NCBI GenBank assembly: GCA_012728815.1
Contig: JAAYEI010000068.1
Coordinates: 57,943 to 121,942 of the forward strand
Reading direction: 5' to 3'
Length of the DNA: 64,000 nucleotides
Source: Clostridiales bacterium
Lineage (GTDB): Bacteria > Bacillota > Clostridia > Christensenellales > Aristaeellaceae
Both the position numbers and the translations under genes were made by a program. The stretch's first letter is position 1. Each line of letters begins with the position of its first letter. Below, piece by piece: positions 44,299-54,000 of this stretch. Under the pieces are notes generated by a model. The model saw only the letters and a list, made by a program, of their open reading frames with translations. It searched no databases and was not told the origin of the DNA.

Positions 44299-45353
44299 GC
44301 AGGCATGGCCGCACAGCCCGAGCGTGCTGGCTGGTGGCGCTGCTGTGCCTGTGTCAGCTCCTGCCCTTTTTGGCGCAGGCGCAGGAAAACCTGCCCGGGG
44401 CTTCCGGGATGGATGACCCGCTTTTTCAGGTGGAGGAGGACAAACTCAGCGACAGCGAGCTCAACGACCTGCTGTATGAACTGAGCCAGGAAACGGGGGA
44501 GGTGTCCGGATTCCTGGTGCTGCCGGAGGACTACAGCCCCCCGGTGACCGGCCTGGCTGGGGTTTACCACCTGCTGCTCATCGGTGTGGACACGGCGGGA
44601 CAGGGAATCCGCGGGCGCAGCGACACCATGGTGCTGGCAGTGATCAACACCAGGCAGCGCACCGTCAGGCTGGTGTCCTTCATGCGTGACCTGTATGTCA
44701 GCATCCCCGGCCGGGGGCACAACCGCCTCAATGCCGCCCATGTCTATGGCGGTCCGCAGCTGTTGGTGCGCGCCCTGCAGGCCAACTTCCAGGTGCCGGT
44801 GGACGGCTACCTGGCGGTGGATTTCACGCTGATGGCACAGCTGGTGGACGCCCTTGGCGGCATATGGCTGGACGTGAGGGAGGAGGAGCTGTCCCCCCTC
44901 AACGGGATTCTGGCCTACTACAACTACCTGCAGGAACTGCCTGAGGAGGAAGGGCTGCTGGCAGCCGCAGGGGAGCAGCTGCTCCTGAGCGGGCCGCAGG
45001 CCATGGCCTACGCGCGCATCCGGAAAATTGACAGCGATTTTGAGCGTGTCAAGCGCCAACAGCGCGTGTTGCAGGCCATTTTTGAGCGGATGATGGACCT
45101 GGATGCCACCGAGCTGGTCGGCATCATCGGCATGTACTCGCCCCAGGTGCGCACCGACCTGAGCCTGTCGGACGCCCTGGCCCTGGTGCCGGTCGCGCTG
45201 TCGCTGAAGGACAGTCAGGTGGAGGCGCTGACCGTGCCGGTCAAGGCCGCCTTCAAACATGTCTACCGCAACAAGACGGCCTACCTGCTGCCCAACCTTC
45301 CGCGCAACATCCGTGCCATCCAGGATTTTCTGTCACAGAACAGCGGGCGCTGA
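44295..45353 (+). CDS. LytR-CpsA-Psr (LCP) family protein
   Basis: A 352-residue membrane-anchored enzyme of the LCP family, which transfers lipid-linked glycopolymers to peptidoglycan. One N-terminal hydrophobic segment (ACWLVALLCLCQLLPFLA) precedes the LCP domain (about 95-290), with LLIGVDTAGQGIRGRSDTMV, SFMRDLYVSIPG and NRLNAAHVYGG. The conserved arginines and aspartates for pyrophosphate binding are present. The start is TTG 44295 with AGGAGG close before it, overlapping the transporter gene by 4 nt. Confidence 0.9.
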   Translation: MSRHGRTARACWLVALLCLCQLLPFLAQAQENLPGASGMDDPLFQVEEDKLSDSELNDLLYELSQETGEVSGFLVLPEDYSPPVTGLAGVYHLLLIGVDTAGQGIRGRSDTMVLAVINTRQRTVRLVSFMRDLYVSIPGRGHNRLNAAHVYGGPQLLVRALQANFQVPVDGYLAVDFTLMAQLVDALGGIWLDVREEELSPLNGILAYYNYLQELPEEEGLLAAAGEQLLLSGPQAMAYARIRKIDSDFERVKRQQRVLQAIFERMMDLDATELVGIIGMYSPQVRTDLSLSDALALVPVALSLKDSQVEALTVPVKAAFKHVYRNKTAYLLPNLPRNIRAIQDFLSQNSGR

Positions 45354-45366
45354 GCACCCCGCCAGG

Positions 45367-45395
45367 TTGATAAAAAGCGCAAACCTCTGTACAAT
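45367..45395 (+). promoter_or_regulatory. Promoter of the frr-uppS-cdsA-dxr-rseP-ispG-polC operon
   Basis: TTGATA (45367-45372), 17 nt and TACAAT (45390-45395), about 30 nt before the frr start. Confidence 0.7.
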
Positions 45396-45424
45396 AACGG
45401 CATACCAACAAGGAGGGCAAAACG

Positions 45425-45982
45425 ATGTACCAACCCGTCATTGACCAGGCCTCGGACAAGATGGAGAAGACCAAGGACGCGTACAGGCGGGAACTGGTCT
45501 CCCTCCGCGCGGGCCGGGCGAACCCCAAGCTGCTGGACCGCATCGTGGTGGATTATTACGGCACCCAGACGCCGCTGAACCAGATGGCCAATATCATGTC
45601 GCCTGAACCGCGGCTGCTGACCATTTCCCTGTGGGATCCCAAGGCCATCCCGCTGGTGGAAAAGGCCATCCTCAAGTCCGACCTGGGCCTCAACCCCGCC
45701 AACGATGGCAAGCTGATCCGCCTGGTCATCCCCGAGCTGAACGAGGAGCGCCGCAAGGAGCTGACCCGCCTGGTCTGGCGCAGCGCCGAGGAATCCAAGG
45801 TGGCCATCCGCAACATCCGCCGGGACGCGATGGAAACCATCAAAAAAATGCAGAAGAACTCGGAAATCACCGAGGACGACCAGCGCGTGGCTGAAGCCGA
45901 GCTGCAGAAGGTGACGGACGCCGCTGTCAAGGACATTGATGAGCAGGGCAAAGAAAAAGAAAAGGAAATCATGGCCGTTTGA
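45425..45982 (+). CDS. frr: Ribosome recycling factor
   Basis: A 185-residue factor that, with EF-G, splits post-termination ribosomes. Diagnostic stretches are LRAGRANPKLLDRIVVDYYG, EKAILKSDLGLNPANDG and RRKELTRLVWRSAEE. ATG 45425 has a good ribosome binding site (AAGGAGGGC). In most Bacillota frr follows rpsB-tsf-pyrH; here an LCP gene precedes it and it has its own promoter. Confidence 0.97.
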   Translation: MYQPVIDQASDKMEKTKDAYRRELVSLRAGRANPKLLDRIVVDYYGTQTPLNQMANIMSPEPRLLTISLWDPKAIPLVEKAILKSDLGLNPANDGKLIRLVIPELNEERRKELTRLVWRSAEESKVAIRNIRRDAMETIKKMQKNSEITEDDQRVAEAELQKVTDAAVKDIDEQGKEKEKEIMAV

Positions 45983-46182
45983 CCTCAGAGCAACTGGCCG
46001 GGCTGCACCTGCAGGAGGCATTGGCCCTGCTTGAAGCCCGTGGCGTTCATCCACAGGTCATCATCTCAAGCCCGCCCCGCCCGCCCCAGCACGCGGGCGG
46101 ACGCAGGTTGCGGGTGGTTCGCTATGAAGAAGGGCAACTGCTGTGCTCCGCCTTCCGTGACGCCCCGCCGGAGGAAGCATGA
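45979..46182 (+). CDS. Small protein of unknown function between frr and uppS
   Basis: A 67-residue protein starting at TTG 45979 inside the frr stop codon and ending inside the uppS start. This tight coupling supports translation. The sequence (LAGLHLQEALALLEARGVHP, then GGRRLRVVRYEEGQLLC) resembles half of a PASTA-type fold but has no signal peptide or membrane segment. The ribosome binding site is weak. I do not know its function. Confidence 0.6.
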   Translation: MTSEQLAGLHLQEALALLEARGVHPQVIISSPPRPPQHAGGRRLRVVRYEEGQLLCSAFRDAPPEEA

Positions 46183-46895
46183 CAAACCTGCCTAAACTGC
46201 CAGCCCATGTGGCCATCATCATGGATGGCAACGGCCGTTGGGCGCGTCAGCACGCGCTGAGCGTCATGCGCGGGCACCGCCAGGGGGTGGAGGCGCTGCG
46301 GGAGATTATCCGCTACAGCAGCGACATCGGCATCCAGGTGCTCAGCCTCTATGCCTTTTCCACCGAGAACTGGTCCCGGCCCGAAGCTGAGGTGGCCGCG
46401 CTGATGCGGCTGATTGTGGAATTTTTTCATTCAGAGATTGACGAGCTGCATCAAAACCAGGTGCGCATCCGCATCCTGGGGGATGTTGACGGCCTGACCC
46501 AGCCCGCACGGCAGGCAGTGCTGCAAGCCACGGAAAGAACGGCGCAGAACACCGGCTTGCAGCTGAACATCGCGCTCAACTACGGCGCGCACAGTGAAAT
46601 GCTGCGCGCGGTGCGCCTGTTGCTGGCTGAGGTTCAGTCCGGGGCCCTGCGCCCAGACCAGGTGGACCTGGGCAGCATCAGCCAACGCCTGTACACCGCC
46701 GGGCAGCCGCAGGTGGACCTGCTGATCCGCACCAGCGGTGAGCAGCGCCTGAGCAATTTCCTGCTGTTCCAGTCCGCCTATGCAGAGCTGCTGTTCCCGG
46801 ACATCCTCTGGCCGGATTTCACCGTGGCCCACTACAAAGAAGCGCTGGCCACCTATGGCGGGCGCGACCGCCGTTTTGGGGGACGTAAGGCATGA
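46179..46895 (+). CDS. uppS: Undecaprenyl diphosphate synthase
   Basis: A 238-residue cis-prenyltransferase that makes the C55 carrier for cell-wall synthesis from farnesyl and isopentenyl diphosphates. The signature HVAIIMDGNGRWARQ holds the catalytic aspartate, followed by YAFSTENWSRP and the C-terminal DLLIRTSGEQRLSNFLLFQ. It overlaps cdsA by 4 nt. Confidence 0.96.
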   Translation: MTNLPKLPAHVAIIMDGNGRWARQHALSVMRGHRQGVEALREIIRYSSDIGIQVLSLYAFSTENWSRPEAEVAALMRLIVEFFHSEIDELHQNQVRIRILGDVDGLTQPARQAVLQATERTAQNTGLQLNIALNYGAHSEMLRAVRLLLAEVQSGALRPDQVDLGSISQRLYTAGQPQVDLLIRTSGEQRLSNFLLFQSAYAELLFPDILWPDFTVAHYKEALATYGGRDRRFGGRKA

Positions 46896-47710
46896 CATCA
46901 CGCATCATCACCGGCGCAGCCCTGCTGCTGTTGCTCTTCCTGGCGCTGTACTTTGGCGGCTGGGTCTTTTCTTTGCTGTGGACCGCCTGCGTGTGCATCG
47001 CGCTGTATGAGGTGTTCAATGCCCTGTGCACCGCCGGGCACAACCTGGTGGCCTGGCCGACCTGGACAGCCCTGATCATCGCCATCCCGGGCTTTTTGCT
47101 GCTCACGGACGTGGCCAGCCTGGTGCTGCTGGTCATCCTGGTGTCTGTCACCCTGTTTGTTGTATCTTCCATCGTGATGTTCCGGGAGGAACCCCGCCTG
47201 GAGGACCTTACCATGTCTGTGCTGCCGCTGTTCACCGTGGCCCTGCCGGCCATGAGCCTGCTGGGCATGACCCGCATTGAGCCCATCGGCCTGCAGCGCG
47301 TGCTGCTCAGCCTGGCCTTTTTTATCCCGGTGACAGGGGATTCCCTGGCCTTTTTTGTTGGTTCCAAGCACGGAAAGACCAAGCTGAACGAAGCCATCAG
47401 CCCCAGGAAAACGCTGGAGGGCTCCGCGGCCGGCCTGCTGGGCAGCCTGCTGGCCGCGGTGCTGGTGTACCTTGTGGGCCTGAGCTTTCAGGTGCGCATG
47501 CCACATTTTCTCAACTTCCTGATCCTGGGCGTGGTGGGCGGCATCGCCGGGCAGATTGGTGACCTGCTGGCCTCCTTTGTCAAACGCCACTGCGGCATCA
47601 AGGATTACAGCCACATTTTCCCAGGCCATGGCGGCATGATGGACAGGCTGGACAGCGTCCTGTTCAGCGGAACCCTCATCTATCTCTACCAGGCCCTGCC
47701 CTGGATGTGA
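46892..47710 (+). CDS. cdsA: Phosphatidate cytidylyltransferase
   Basis: A 272-residue membrane enzyme that makes CDP-diacylglycerol for phospholipid synthesis. It has about seven or eight hydrophobic segments and the C-terminal CdsA signature KRHCGIKDYSHIFPGHGGMM followed by DRLDSVLFS. ATG 46892 lies in the end of uppS. The position between uppS and dxr is conserved in Bacillota. Confidence 0.95.
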   Translation: MTSRIITGAALLLLLFLALYFGGWVFSLLWTACVCIALYEVFNALCTAGHNLVAWPTWTALIIAIPGFLLLTDVASLVLLVILVSVTLFVVSSIVMFREEPRLEDLTMSVLPLFTVALPAMSLLGMTRIEPIGLQRVLLSLAFFIPVTGDSLAFFVGSKHGKTKLNEAISPRKTLEGSAAGLLGSLLAAVLVYLVGLSFQVRMPHFLNFLILGVVGGIAGQIGDLLASFVKRHCGIKDYSHIFPGHGGMMDRLDSVLFSGTLIYLYQALPWM

Positions 47711-47714
47711 CGTG

Positions 47715-48884
47715 ATGAGAAAACGCCGCATCGCCATCCTGGGCTCCACCGGTTCCATCGGCCGCCAGGCGCTGGATGTGGTGGCGCGCCACCCGGAGCT
47801 GTTTGAGGTGGTGGCCCTCAGCGCCCACAGCCAGGCAGAGCTGCTGTTTGACCAGGTGCGCGCCCACCGCCCGCGCCTGGCGGGCCTTAGCGCGGGGGAG
47901 GTCCCCCTGCCGGTGGATGTGCGGGGCAGCCAGTGGTTCTTTGGCCCGGAAGCCCTTTCACAAATCGCCGGCCTGGCTGATTGTGATGACGTGTTGGTGA
48001 GCGTGGTGGGCATGGTGGGCCTGGCTGGTGTGCTGGCCGCCCGGCAGGCAGGCCGCCGGGTGCTGCTGGCCAACAAGGAAGCGCTGGTGGCGGGAGGCCA
48101 CCTGGTGATGAGCCTGTGCCCGCCCAGCGCGGATGACCCCACCCTCATCCCGGTGGACAGCGAGCACAGCGCAATCTACCAGTGCCTGATGGCGGCAGCC
48201 CACAACCCTTATGAGCGCATCATCCTCACCGCCTCCGGCGGCCCCTTTCGCGATTTTACCTCAAAGCAGATGCGGGAGGTCCAGCCCCAGGACGCGCTGC
48301 GCCACCCCAACTGGCAGATGGGCCCCAAAATCACGGTGGATTCCGCCAGCATGTTCAACAAGGCGCTGGAATTAATCGAAGCCAAATGGCTGTTTGACGC
48401 CGGAACCGACCAGCTGGAGGTGCTGATACACCCGCAGAGCATCGTGCATTCCATGGTGGCTTTTGCGGATGGCGCGGTGCTGGCGCAGCTGGGCCTGCCG
48501 GATATGCGCGCGCCGATTGCCTTTGCCATGGCCTACCCAAAACGTATCGTGAGCGGCACGGCACCTTTGCGCCTGGATCAGCTGGGTACATTACAGTTTG
48601 AGGCGCCGGATACCGAGCGCTTTCCTGCCCTGCGCCTGGCAGTCCAGGCCCTGCGCGCGGGGGGCGCCGCCAGCTGCGTGCTCAACGCCGCCAACGAGGT
48701 GGCGGTAGACGCCTTCCTCAAGCGGCGCATCCGCTTTACAGACATTGCCGCGGTGGTGGAGGACAGCCTGCAGGGCCTGGGCGCCCTGCCAGCGGATAGC
48801 CTGGAAGCCGTGATGGAAGCCGACCGCCTGGCCCGTGACCGGGCAGGGCGTCAAATCACCAGGATTACCTTGGAGGATACATGA
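47715..48884 (+). CDS. dxr: 1-deoxy-D-xylulose 5-phosphate reductoisomerase
   Basis: A 389-residue NADPH enzyme, second step of the MEP isoprenoid pathway. The nucleotide-binding GSTGSIGRQALDV is at the N-terminus; LLANKEALVAGG, IPVDSEHSAIYQCL and SGGPFRDF hold the metal and substrate residues. A GTG at 47712 directly precedes the chosen ATG at 47715. With ispG two genes on, it shows that the MEP route is used. Confidence 0.95.
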   Translation: MRKRRIAILGSTGSIGRQALDVVARHPELFEVVALSAHSQAELLFDQVRAHRPRLAGLSAGEVPLPVDVRGSQWFFGPEALSQIAGLADCDDVLVSVVGMVGLAGVLAARQAGRRVLLANKEALVAGGHLVMSLCPPSADDPTLIPVDSEHSAIYQCLMAAAHNPYERIILTASGGPFRDFTSKQMREVQPQDALRHPNWQMGPKITVDSASMFNKALELIEAKWLFDAGTDQLEVLIHPQSIVHSMVAFADGAVLAQLGLPDMRAPIAFAMAYPKRIVSGTAPLRLDQLGTLQFEAPDTERFPALRLAVQALRAGGAASCVLNAANEVAVDAFLKRRIRFTDIAAVVEDSLQGLGALPADSLEAVMEADRLARDRAGRQITRITLEDT

Positions 48885-49951
48885 CCATTTTCTATATCCT
48901 GGCAGCCATCCTGCTGTTTGGAATCTTAATTACCGTGCATGAGGCCGGGCACTTCTTCGCGGCCCGGCTCATGGGCATCCCGGTGCGCGAGTTTGCCATC
49001 GGCTTTGGGCCCAGCCTGCTCACCTGGAAACGAAAAAAGCACGAGACCAGTTTTCACCTGCGCGCCATCCCCCTGGGGGGCTACTGCGCCTTTTACGGCG
49101 AGGATGACACCAAAGGCGAGTACCTGAATGACCCCCGCTATTTCGGCAACTTCAGCGTGGGCAAGCGCCTGCTGACCATCATCATGGGCCCGCTGATGAA
49201 CCTGGCGCTGGCCGTGCTGGCCGCCATGCTGCTGTTTGGCCTCTCCGGCATCCCGGTGCCCGAGGGGCCGCCGGTCACCGTGGTCCAGTCTGTCAATCAG
49301 GACGGCGCCGCCCACGAAGCCGGCATGTTGCCCGGGGACACCTTTGTGTCTGTGGACGGACAGGCAGTCTCCGACAACCTCTCAGAGCTCCTGGCGCAAG
49401 GTGAACCCGGCCAGCCCAGGATCATCGTCGTAACGCGCCAGGTGGACGGCGCGCAGCAGGAAGTGACAATGCAGATCAGCCCGCGCTTTGACCCGGTGGA
49501 GCAGCGCAATTTGATCGGCATCATGATGGCTGTCACCCAGCCCATGCGCATGGAGCCCGGCAGCCTGTTTCAGGTGATGGGGAAGTCCCTCAAGCTGTCC
49601 TGGGATGCGGGCAGGATGGTGGTCCAAGCCATCGTCAACCTGGTCACCCGTGGTGAGGGCGCGGGGGAGGTGGCCGGGGTGGTGGGCATCACCAAAATGA
49701 TCGTGGATGAGATTCAGCGCTCCCAGCTTGAAGGATATCTGTACCTGATGGTGGTCATCTCCATCAACCTGGGCCTGATGAACCTGCTGATTATCCCGGG
49801 GCTGGACGGCAGCCGCATTGTGTTTTTGCTGCTGGAGGCGGTGCGCGGCAAGCCCATCGCCAAGGAGGGCTATGTGCACGCGGTTGGCATGGTCCTGCTG
49901 TTCGCGCTGATGATCTTCATCACCTTCCGTGACGTGGTCAGGTTGTTTTAA
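48881..49951 (+). CDS. rseP: RIP metalloprotease RseP
   Basis: A 356-residue M50B intramembrane protease. The zinc motif HEAGH is at the N-terminus (ITVHEAGHFFAARLMG), one PDZ domain lies at about 125-200 (NQDGAAHEAGMLPGDTFVSV), and the third ligand region is NLLIIPGLDGSRIVF, with GLDGS in place of the commoner ALDGG. It probably processes regulators or signal-peptide remnants. It overlaps dxr by 4 nt and ispG by 1 nt. Confidence 0.94.
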   Translation: MTIFYILAAILLFGILITVHEAGHFFAARLMGIPVREFAIGFGPSLLTWKRKKHETSFHLRAIPLGGYCAFYGEDDTKGEYLNDPRYFGNFSVGKRLLTIIMGPLMNLALAVLAAMLLFGLSGIPVPEGPPVTVVQSVNQDGAAHEAGMLPGDTFVSVDGQAVSDNLSELLAQGEPGQPRIIVVTRQVDGAQQEVTMQISPRFDPVEQRNLIGIMMAVTQPMRMEPGSLFQVMGKSLKLSWDAGRMVVQAIVNLVTRGEGAGEVAGVVGITKMIVDEIQRSQLEGYLYLMVVISINLGLMNLLIIPGLDGSRIVFLLLEAVRGKPIAKEGYVHAVGMVLLFALMIFITFRDVVRLF

Positions 49952-51024
49952 TGGGATTGACAAGGGAAGTAAAGGTTGGCCGGCTGTTGATGGGGGGGAA
50001 GAACCCCGTCAGCGTGCAATCCATGACCAATACCGACACCCGTGACGTGGCCAGAACCGCTGAGCAGATCCGCCAGCTGGGCCTGGCGGGCTGCGACCTG
50101 GTGCGCGTGTCCGTGTATGACATGGCCTGCGCCCGGGCGGTGCGGGCGCTGAAGGACAGCACCGTCCTGCCCCTGGTGGCCGACATCCATTTTGACCATC
50201 AGCTGGCCATCACCTCGGTGGAGCAGGGCATTGACAAGCTGCGCATCAACCCGGGCAACCTGCGCGACCAGGCGGCGGTGCGCAGCGTGGCTGACTGCGC
50301 CCGCGCCCACCGGGTGCCCATTCGCATCGGGGTGAACGCGGGTTCCCTGCCCCGGGGTATTCTGTCCCGGGATGGCGGTGTCACCGCGCAGGGCCTGGTG
50401 GACAGCGCGGCGGGCCACGTGCGCCTGCTGGAGCAGGCCGGCTTTACGGACATCGTGCTGTCCATGAAGGCCAGTGATGTGCCGCTCATGGTGGCGGCCT
50501 ACCGCCTGGCGGCGCGCACCTTTGATTACCCCCTGCACCTGGGTGTGACCGAGGCCGGCCTGCCCGGCCAGGGCACCATCAAATCTGCCATTGGCATTGG
50601 GGCCCTGCTGCTGGATGGCATCGGCAGCACCATCCGCGTTTCCCTGACGGGCAGCCCCCTGGCGGAACCACCCGCTGCCATTGCCATCCTCAAAGCGGTG
50701 GGCCTGCGCGGCGGCTTTGAGCTGGTCTCCTGCCCCACCTGCGCGCGCACCGAGGTGGACATAGAAGCCATCGCCAAGCGCGTGGAGGAATATGGACAAC
50801 ACATCACACAGAACATCAAGGTGGCCATCATGGGCTGCGTGGTCAACGGGCCTGGGGAGGCGCGGGACGCCGACATCGCCCTGTGTGGGGGAAAGAGCGG
50901 CAGCGCGCTTTACAGGCAGGGCAAGTTCGTGAAAAGGATAGCGGGTGACCCTGTGCCCGAGTTGCTGCGCATGATCGATGAGCACCTGAGCCAGCAGGCA
51001 GGCGGGGAGCGCGCTGATGGCTGA
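49951..51024 (+). CDS. ispG: 4-hydroxy-3-methylbut-2-en-1-yl diphosphate synthase
   Basis: A 357-residue 4Fe-4S enzyme (GcpE), penultimate step of the MEP pathway. It begins with VGRLLMGGKNPVSVQSMTNT and has DIHFDHQLAITSVEQGIDKL. Cluster cysteines are in SCPTCARTEVDI and GCVVNGPGEA. The start sits in the rseP stop and its end overlaps polC by 8 nt. Confidence 0.96.
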   Translation: MGLTREVKVGRLLMGGKNPVSVQSMTNTDTRDVARTAEQIRQLGLAGCDLVRVSVYDMACARAVRALKDSTVLPLVADIHFDHQLAITSVEQGIDKLRINPGNLRDQAAVRSVADCARAHRVPIRIGVNAGSLPRGILSRDGGVTAQGLVDSAAGHVRLLEQAGFTDIVLSMKASDVPLMVAAYRLAARTFDYPLHLGVTEAGLPGQGTIKSAIGIGALLLDGIGSTIRVSLTGSPLAEPPAAIAILKAVGLRGGFELVSCPTCARTEVDIEAIAKRVEEYGQHITQNIKVAIMGCVVNGPGEARDADIALCGGKSGSALYRQGKFVKRIAGDPVPELLRMIDEHLSQQAGGERADG

Positions 51025-54000
51025 TACCGGATTTCTGCGCAGCCTGTACCAGCAAATGCCGGAGCTTGATGGCAAGCTGCATTTGGTGAGCGTGGAATAT
51101 TTCGCCAGGAAAGGCCGCGCAGTGGTGTACTTGACCTGCGACACCCTGATTGGTGAACAGCAGTTTCATTCCATCCGGCGGCTGCTGCGGCGCGCCTTCC
51201 CCAGGATGGACATCAGCTTGCGCATCGCTTCCCCCAAGCTGGCAGACCAGTTCCTGGCGCAGCCGGACGGCTACCGCCAAGTGCTGGAGCCCATCCTGCT
51301 CAAGCACTACCCTGCCATGGAACAATGGGTGGCCCAGATTGCCTGGCTTTCGGAACATGAGGGCCTGGTGCTGGAGCTGCCGGACCAATTCGCCCTTGAC
51401 TACATGAAGCAGCAGCAGGTGCAGCTGAAGCTGTCCCAGGCCATTTATGACATTTTTCTCATCAGGCCGCCCATCGTCCTGCGCCTGGCACAGGATTTGA
51501 AGGCGCGGGTGGCTATCCAGGCACGCCAGCGCGAACACCAGCAGGCCCTGATGGCCCAGCAGCAAGCCACGCCAGACAAGGCGGAACCAAAAACAAAGAA
51601 ACCGTTAGAAAAGAAGAAGAGTCCGCGCATCATCGGCAGCCAGATTGCCCAGGAGCCTGTGCCCATCCGGGAATTGACCGAGCTTTCCGGCAGGGTGGTC
51701 ATTGCCGGCAAGGTCATCAGCGTGGAGCGCCGCAACATTCAGAAAAGTGAATCAGTGTTGTTCATTTTTGTGCTCAGCGACAACACCGAGAGCATTACCT
51801 GCAAGATTTTCCTGGGCGGGCGCCCCAATGGCTACCGGAACGATGATGGCGGTTCCGGCGACCCGGCTGCTGATAAGAAAAAGATAGATGACACCATCAG
51901 CCGCATCCAGCCAGGGGTGGGCCTGAAGGTGCGCGGCTTTTGCCAGATGGACAACTATGACAACGTGCTCACCATCATGGCGCGGGATATCAGTGCCCAC
52001 GACCTGCCCCGGCGCCAGGACAAGGCGGCTGACAAGCGCATTGAGCTGCACGCCCACACCCACATGAGTTTCATGGACGGGCTGGTGTCCGCCAGCGACC
52101 TGATAGAGCAGGCCGTAGCTTTCGGGCACAGCGCCATCGCCATCACCGACAAGGCGGTGGTGCAGGCCTTCCCCGAGGCCTATGCCGCCGCGCGTAAGCA
52201 CAAAATCAAGCTGATTCCGGGCATGGAAGGCAACATGATCGACGACCGCGGCATCGTCAAGGACGCCACCGACGCGGGCCTTGACCAGCCCATTGTGGTG
52301 CTGGATTTTGAGACCACGGGTCTCAACCCCTTCGCGGACCGCATCATTGAAATCGGCGCGGTCAAGCTGCAGGAAGGCCAGGTGGTGGATTTCTTCTCCA
52401 TGCTGGTGAACCCGGGGATCCCGCTCAGCGAAAAGGTCATCCAGATTACCAAAATCCAGGATTACATGCTCAAGGATCAGCCGGACGCTGCCCAGGCCTT
52501 GCCCAAGCTGATGGACTTCATCGGCCAGTGCCCACTGGCCGCTCACAACGCGGAGTTTGACATGGCCTTCCTGGGCGCGGAGCTGGCGCGGCTGCAGCGT
52601 AGCTTTTCCCTGCCGCAGCTGGACACCCTGGCCTTCGCGCAGAAGCTGTACCCGGACATGAAGCGCTACAACCTGGCCAGCCTGTGCCGCCACCTGGGCG
52701 TCGTGCTGAAAAACGCGCACCGCGCAGTCAGCGACGCGACCGCCACCGCCCAGTGCCTGGCCATCATGCTGCAGGAGGCCGCAGGCCGCGGCGCCGCCAC
52801 CCTGCGCGACATCAATGAGTTGATCACCGGCTACAACCGCAACAGCCGCCATCATGTCACCATCCTGGTCAAAGACCAGCAGGGCATGACCAACCTCAAC
52901 CGCCTGGTGTCCCTCTCCCACATGCAGCATTTCTTCCGTGAGCCGCTGCTGCCGCGTGACCAGATCATCAGGTTCCGGGAAGGCTTGCTGCTGGGCAGCG
53001 GCTGCCTGGAGGGCGAGCTGTACCAGGCGGTGCTGCACAGCAAGAGCCAACAGGACCTGGAGCGGATCGCCGCCTTTTATGATTTCATTGAGGTGCAGCC
53101 GGAAAGCAACTATGAGCCGCTGGTGCGCCAGGGGCGCATCACCAGCATGGATCTGCTGCGCCAGGTCAACAGCAGCCTGGTCCAGCTGGGGGAGAAGCTG
53201 GGCCTGCCCGTGGTGGCCACAGGCGACGTGCACTTCCTCAACCCCGAGGATGCCATTTACCGCAGCATCATCAAGAACAGCCTGCCCATGGAAAAGGAAG
53301 GCGCGGATGACCAGCCGCCCCTTTATCTGCGCACCACCGATGAAATGCTGCGGGAATTCGCCTGGCTGGGGGAGGAGAAGGCCAGGGAGCTGGTGATCAC
53401 CAACCCGGCCAGGATCGCCGGGATGGTGGGGGAGGTGACCCTTTACCCCAAGCATCCAGAGGGTAAAACCACCTTCTCCCCGGTCTGGGAGGAGGCGGAT
53501 GAGGACATCCGCAACAGCAGCGAGCAGGCCGCGCGGCGCCTATATGGCGACCCGTTGCCCCAATTGGTGCGCGCGCGGCTGGACAAGGAGCTGGACGCCA
53601 TCATCGGCTATGGCTACGCCACCTTGTACGCCATCGCCCAGAAGCTGGTGGCCCAGTCCCAGCAAGACGGCTACATGGTGGGCAGCCGCGGCTCGGTGGG
53701 GTCCTCATTTGTGGCCACGCTCTGCGGCATCACCGAGGTCAACCCGCTGCCGCCCCATTACCGCTGCCCCCAGTGCGGGGAAGCTGATTTTGAGGTGCCG
53801 CCACAGTACCAGACCGGGTTGGATTTGCCGGACAAGGCCTGTCCGGGCTGCGGCCAGCCCTATGTCAAGGATGGTTACGACATCCCCTTTGAAGTCTTCC
53901 TGGGCTTTGAGGGGGACAAGGTGCCTGATATTGACCTGAATTTCTGCAGTGAATACCAGGCCAAGGCCCACGCGCATGTGGAGAAGCTCTTTGGCGCGGG

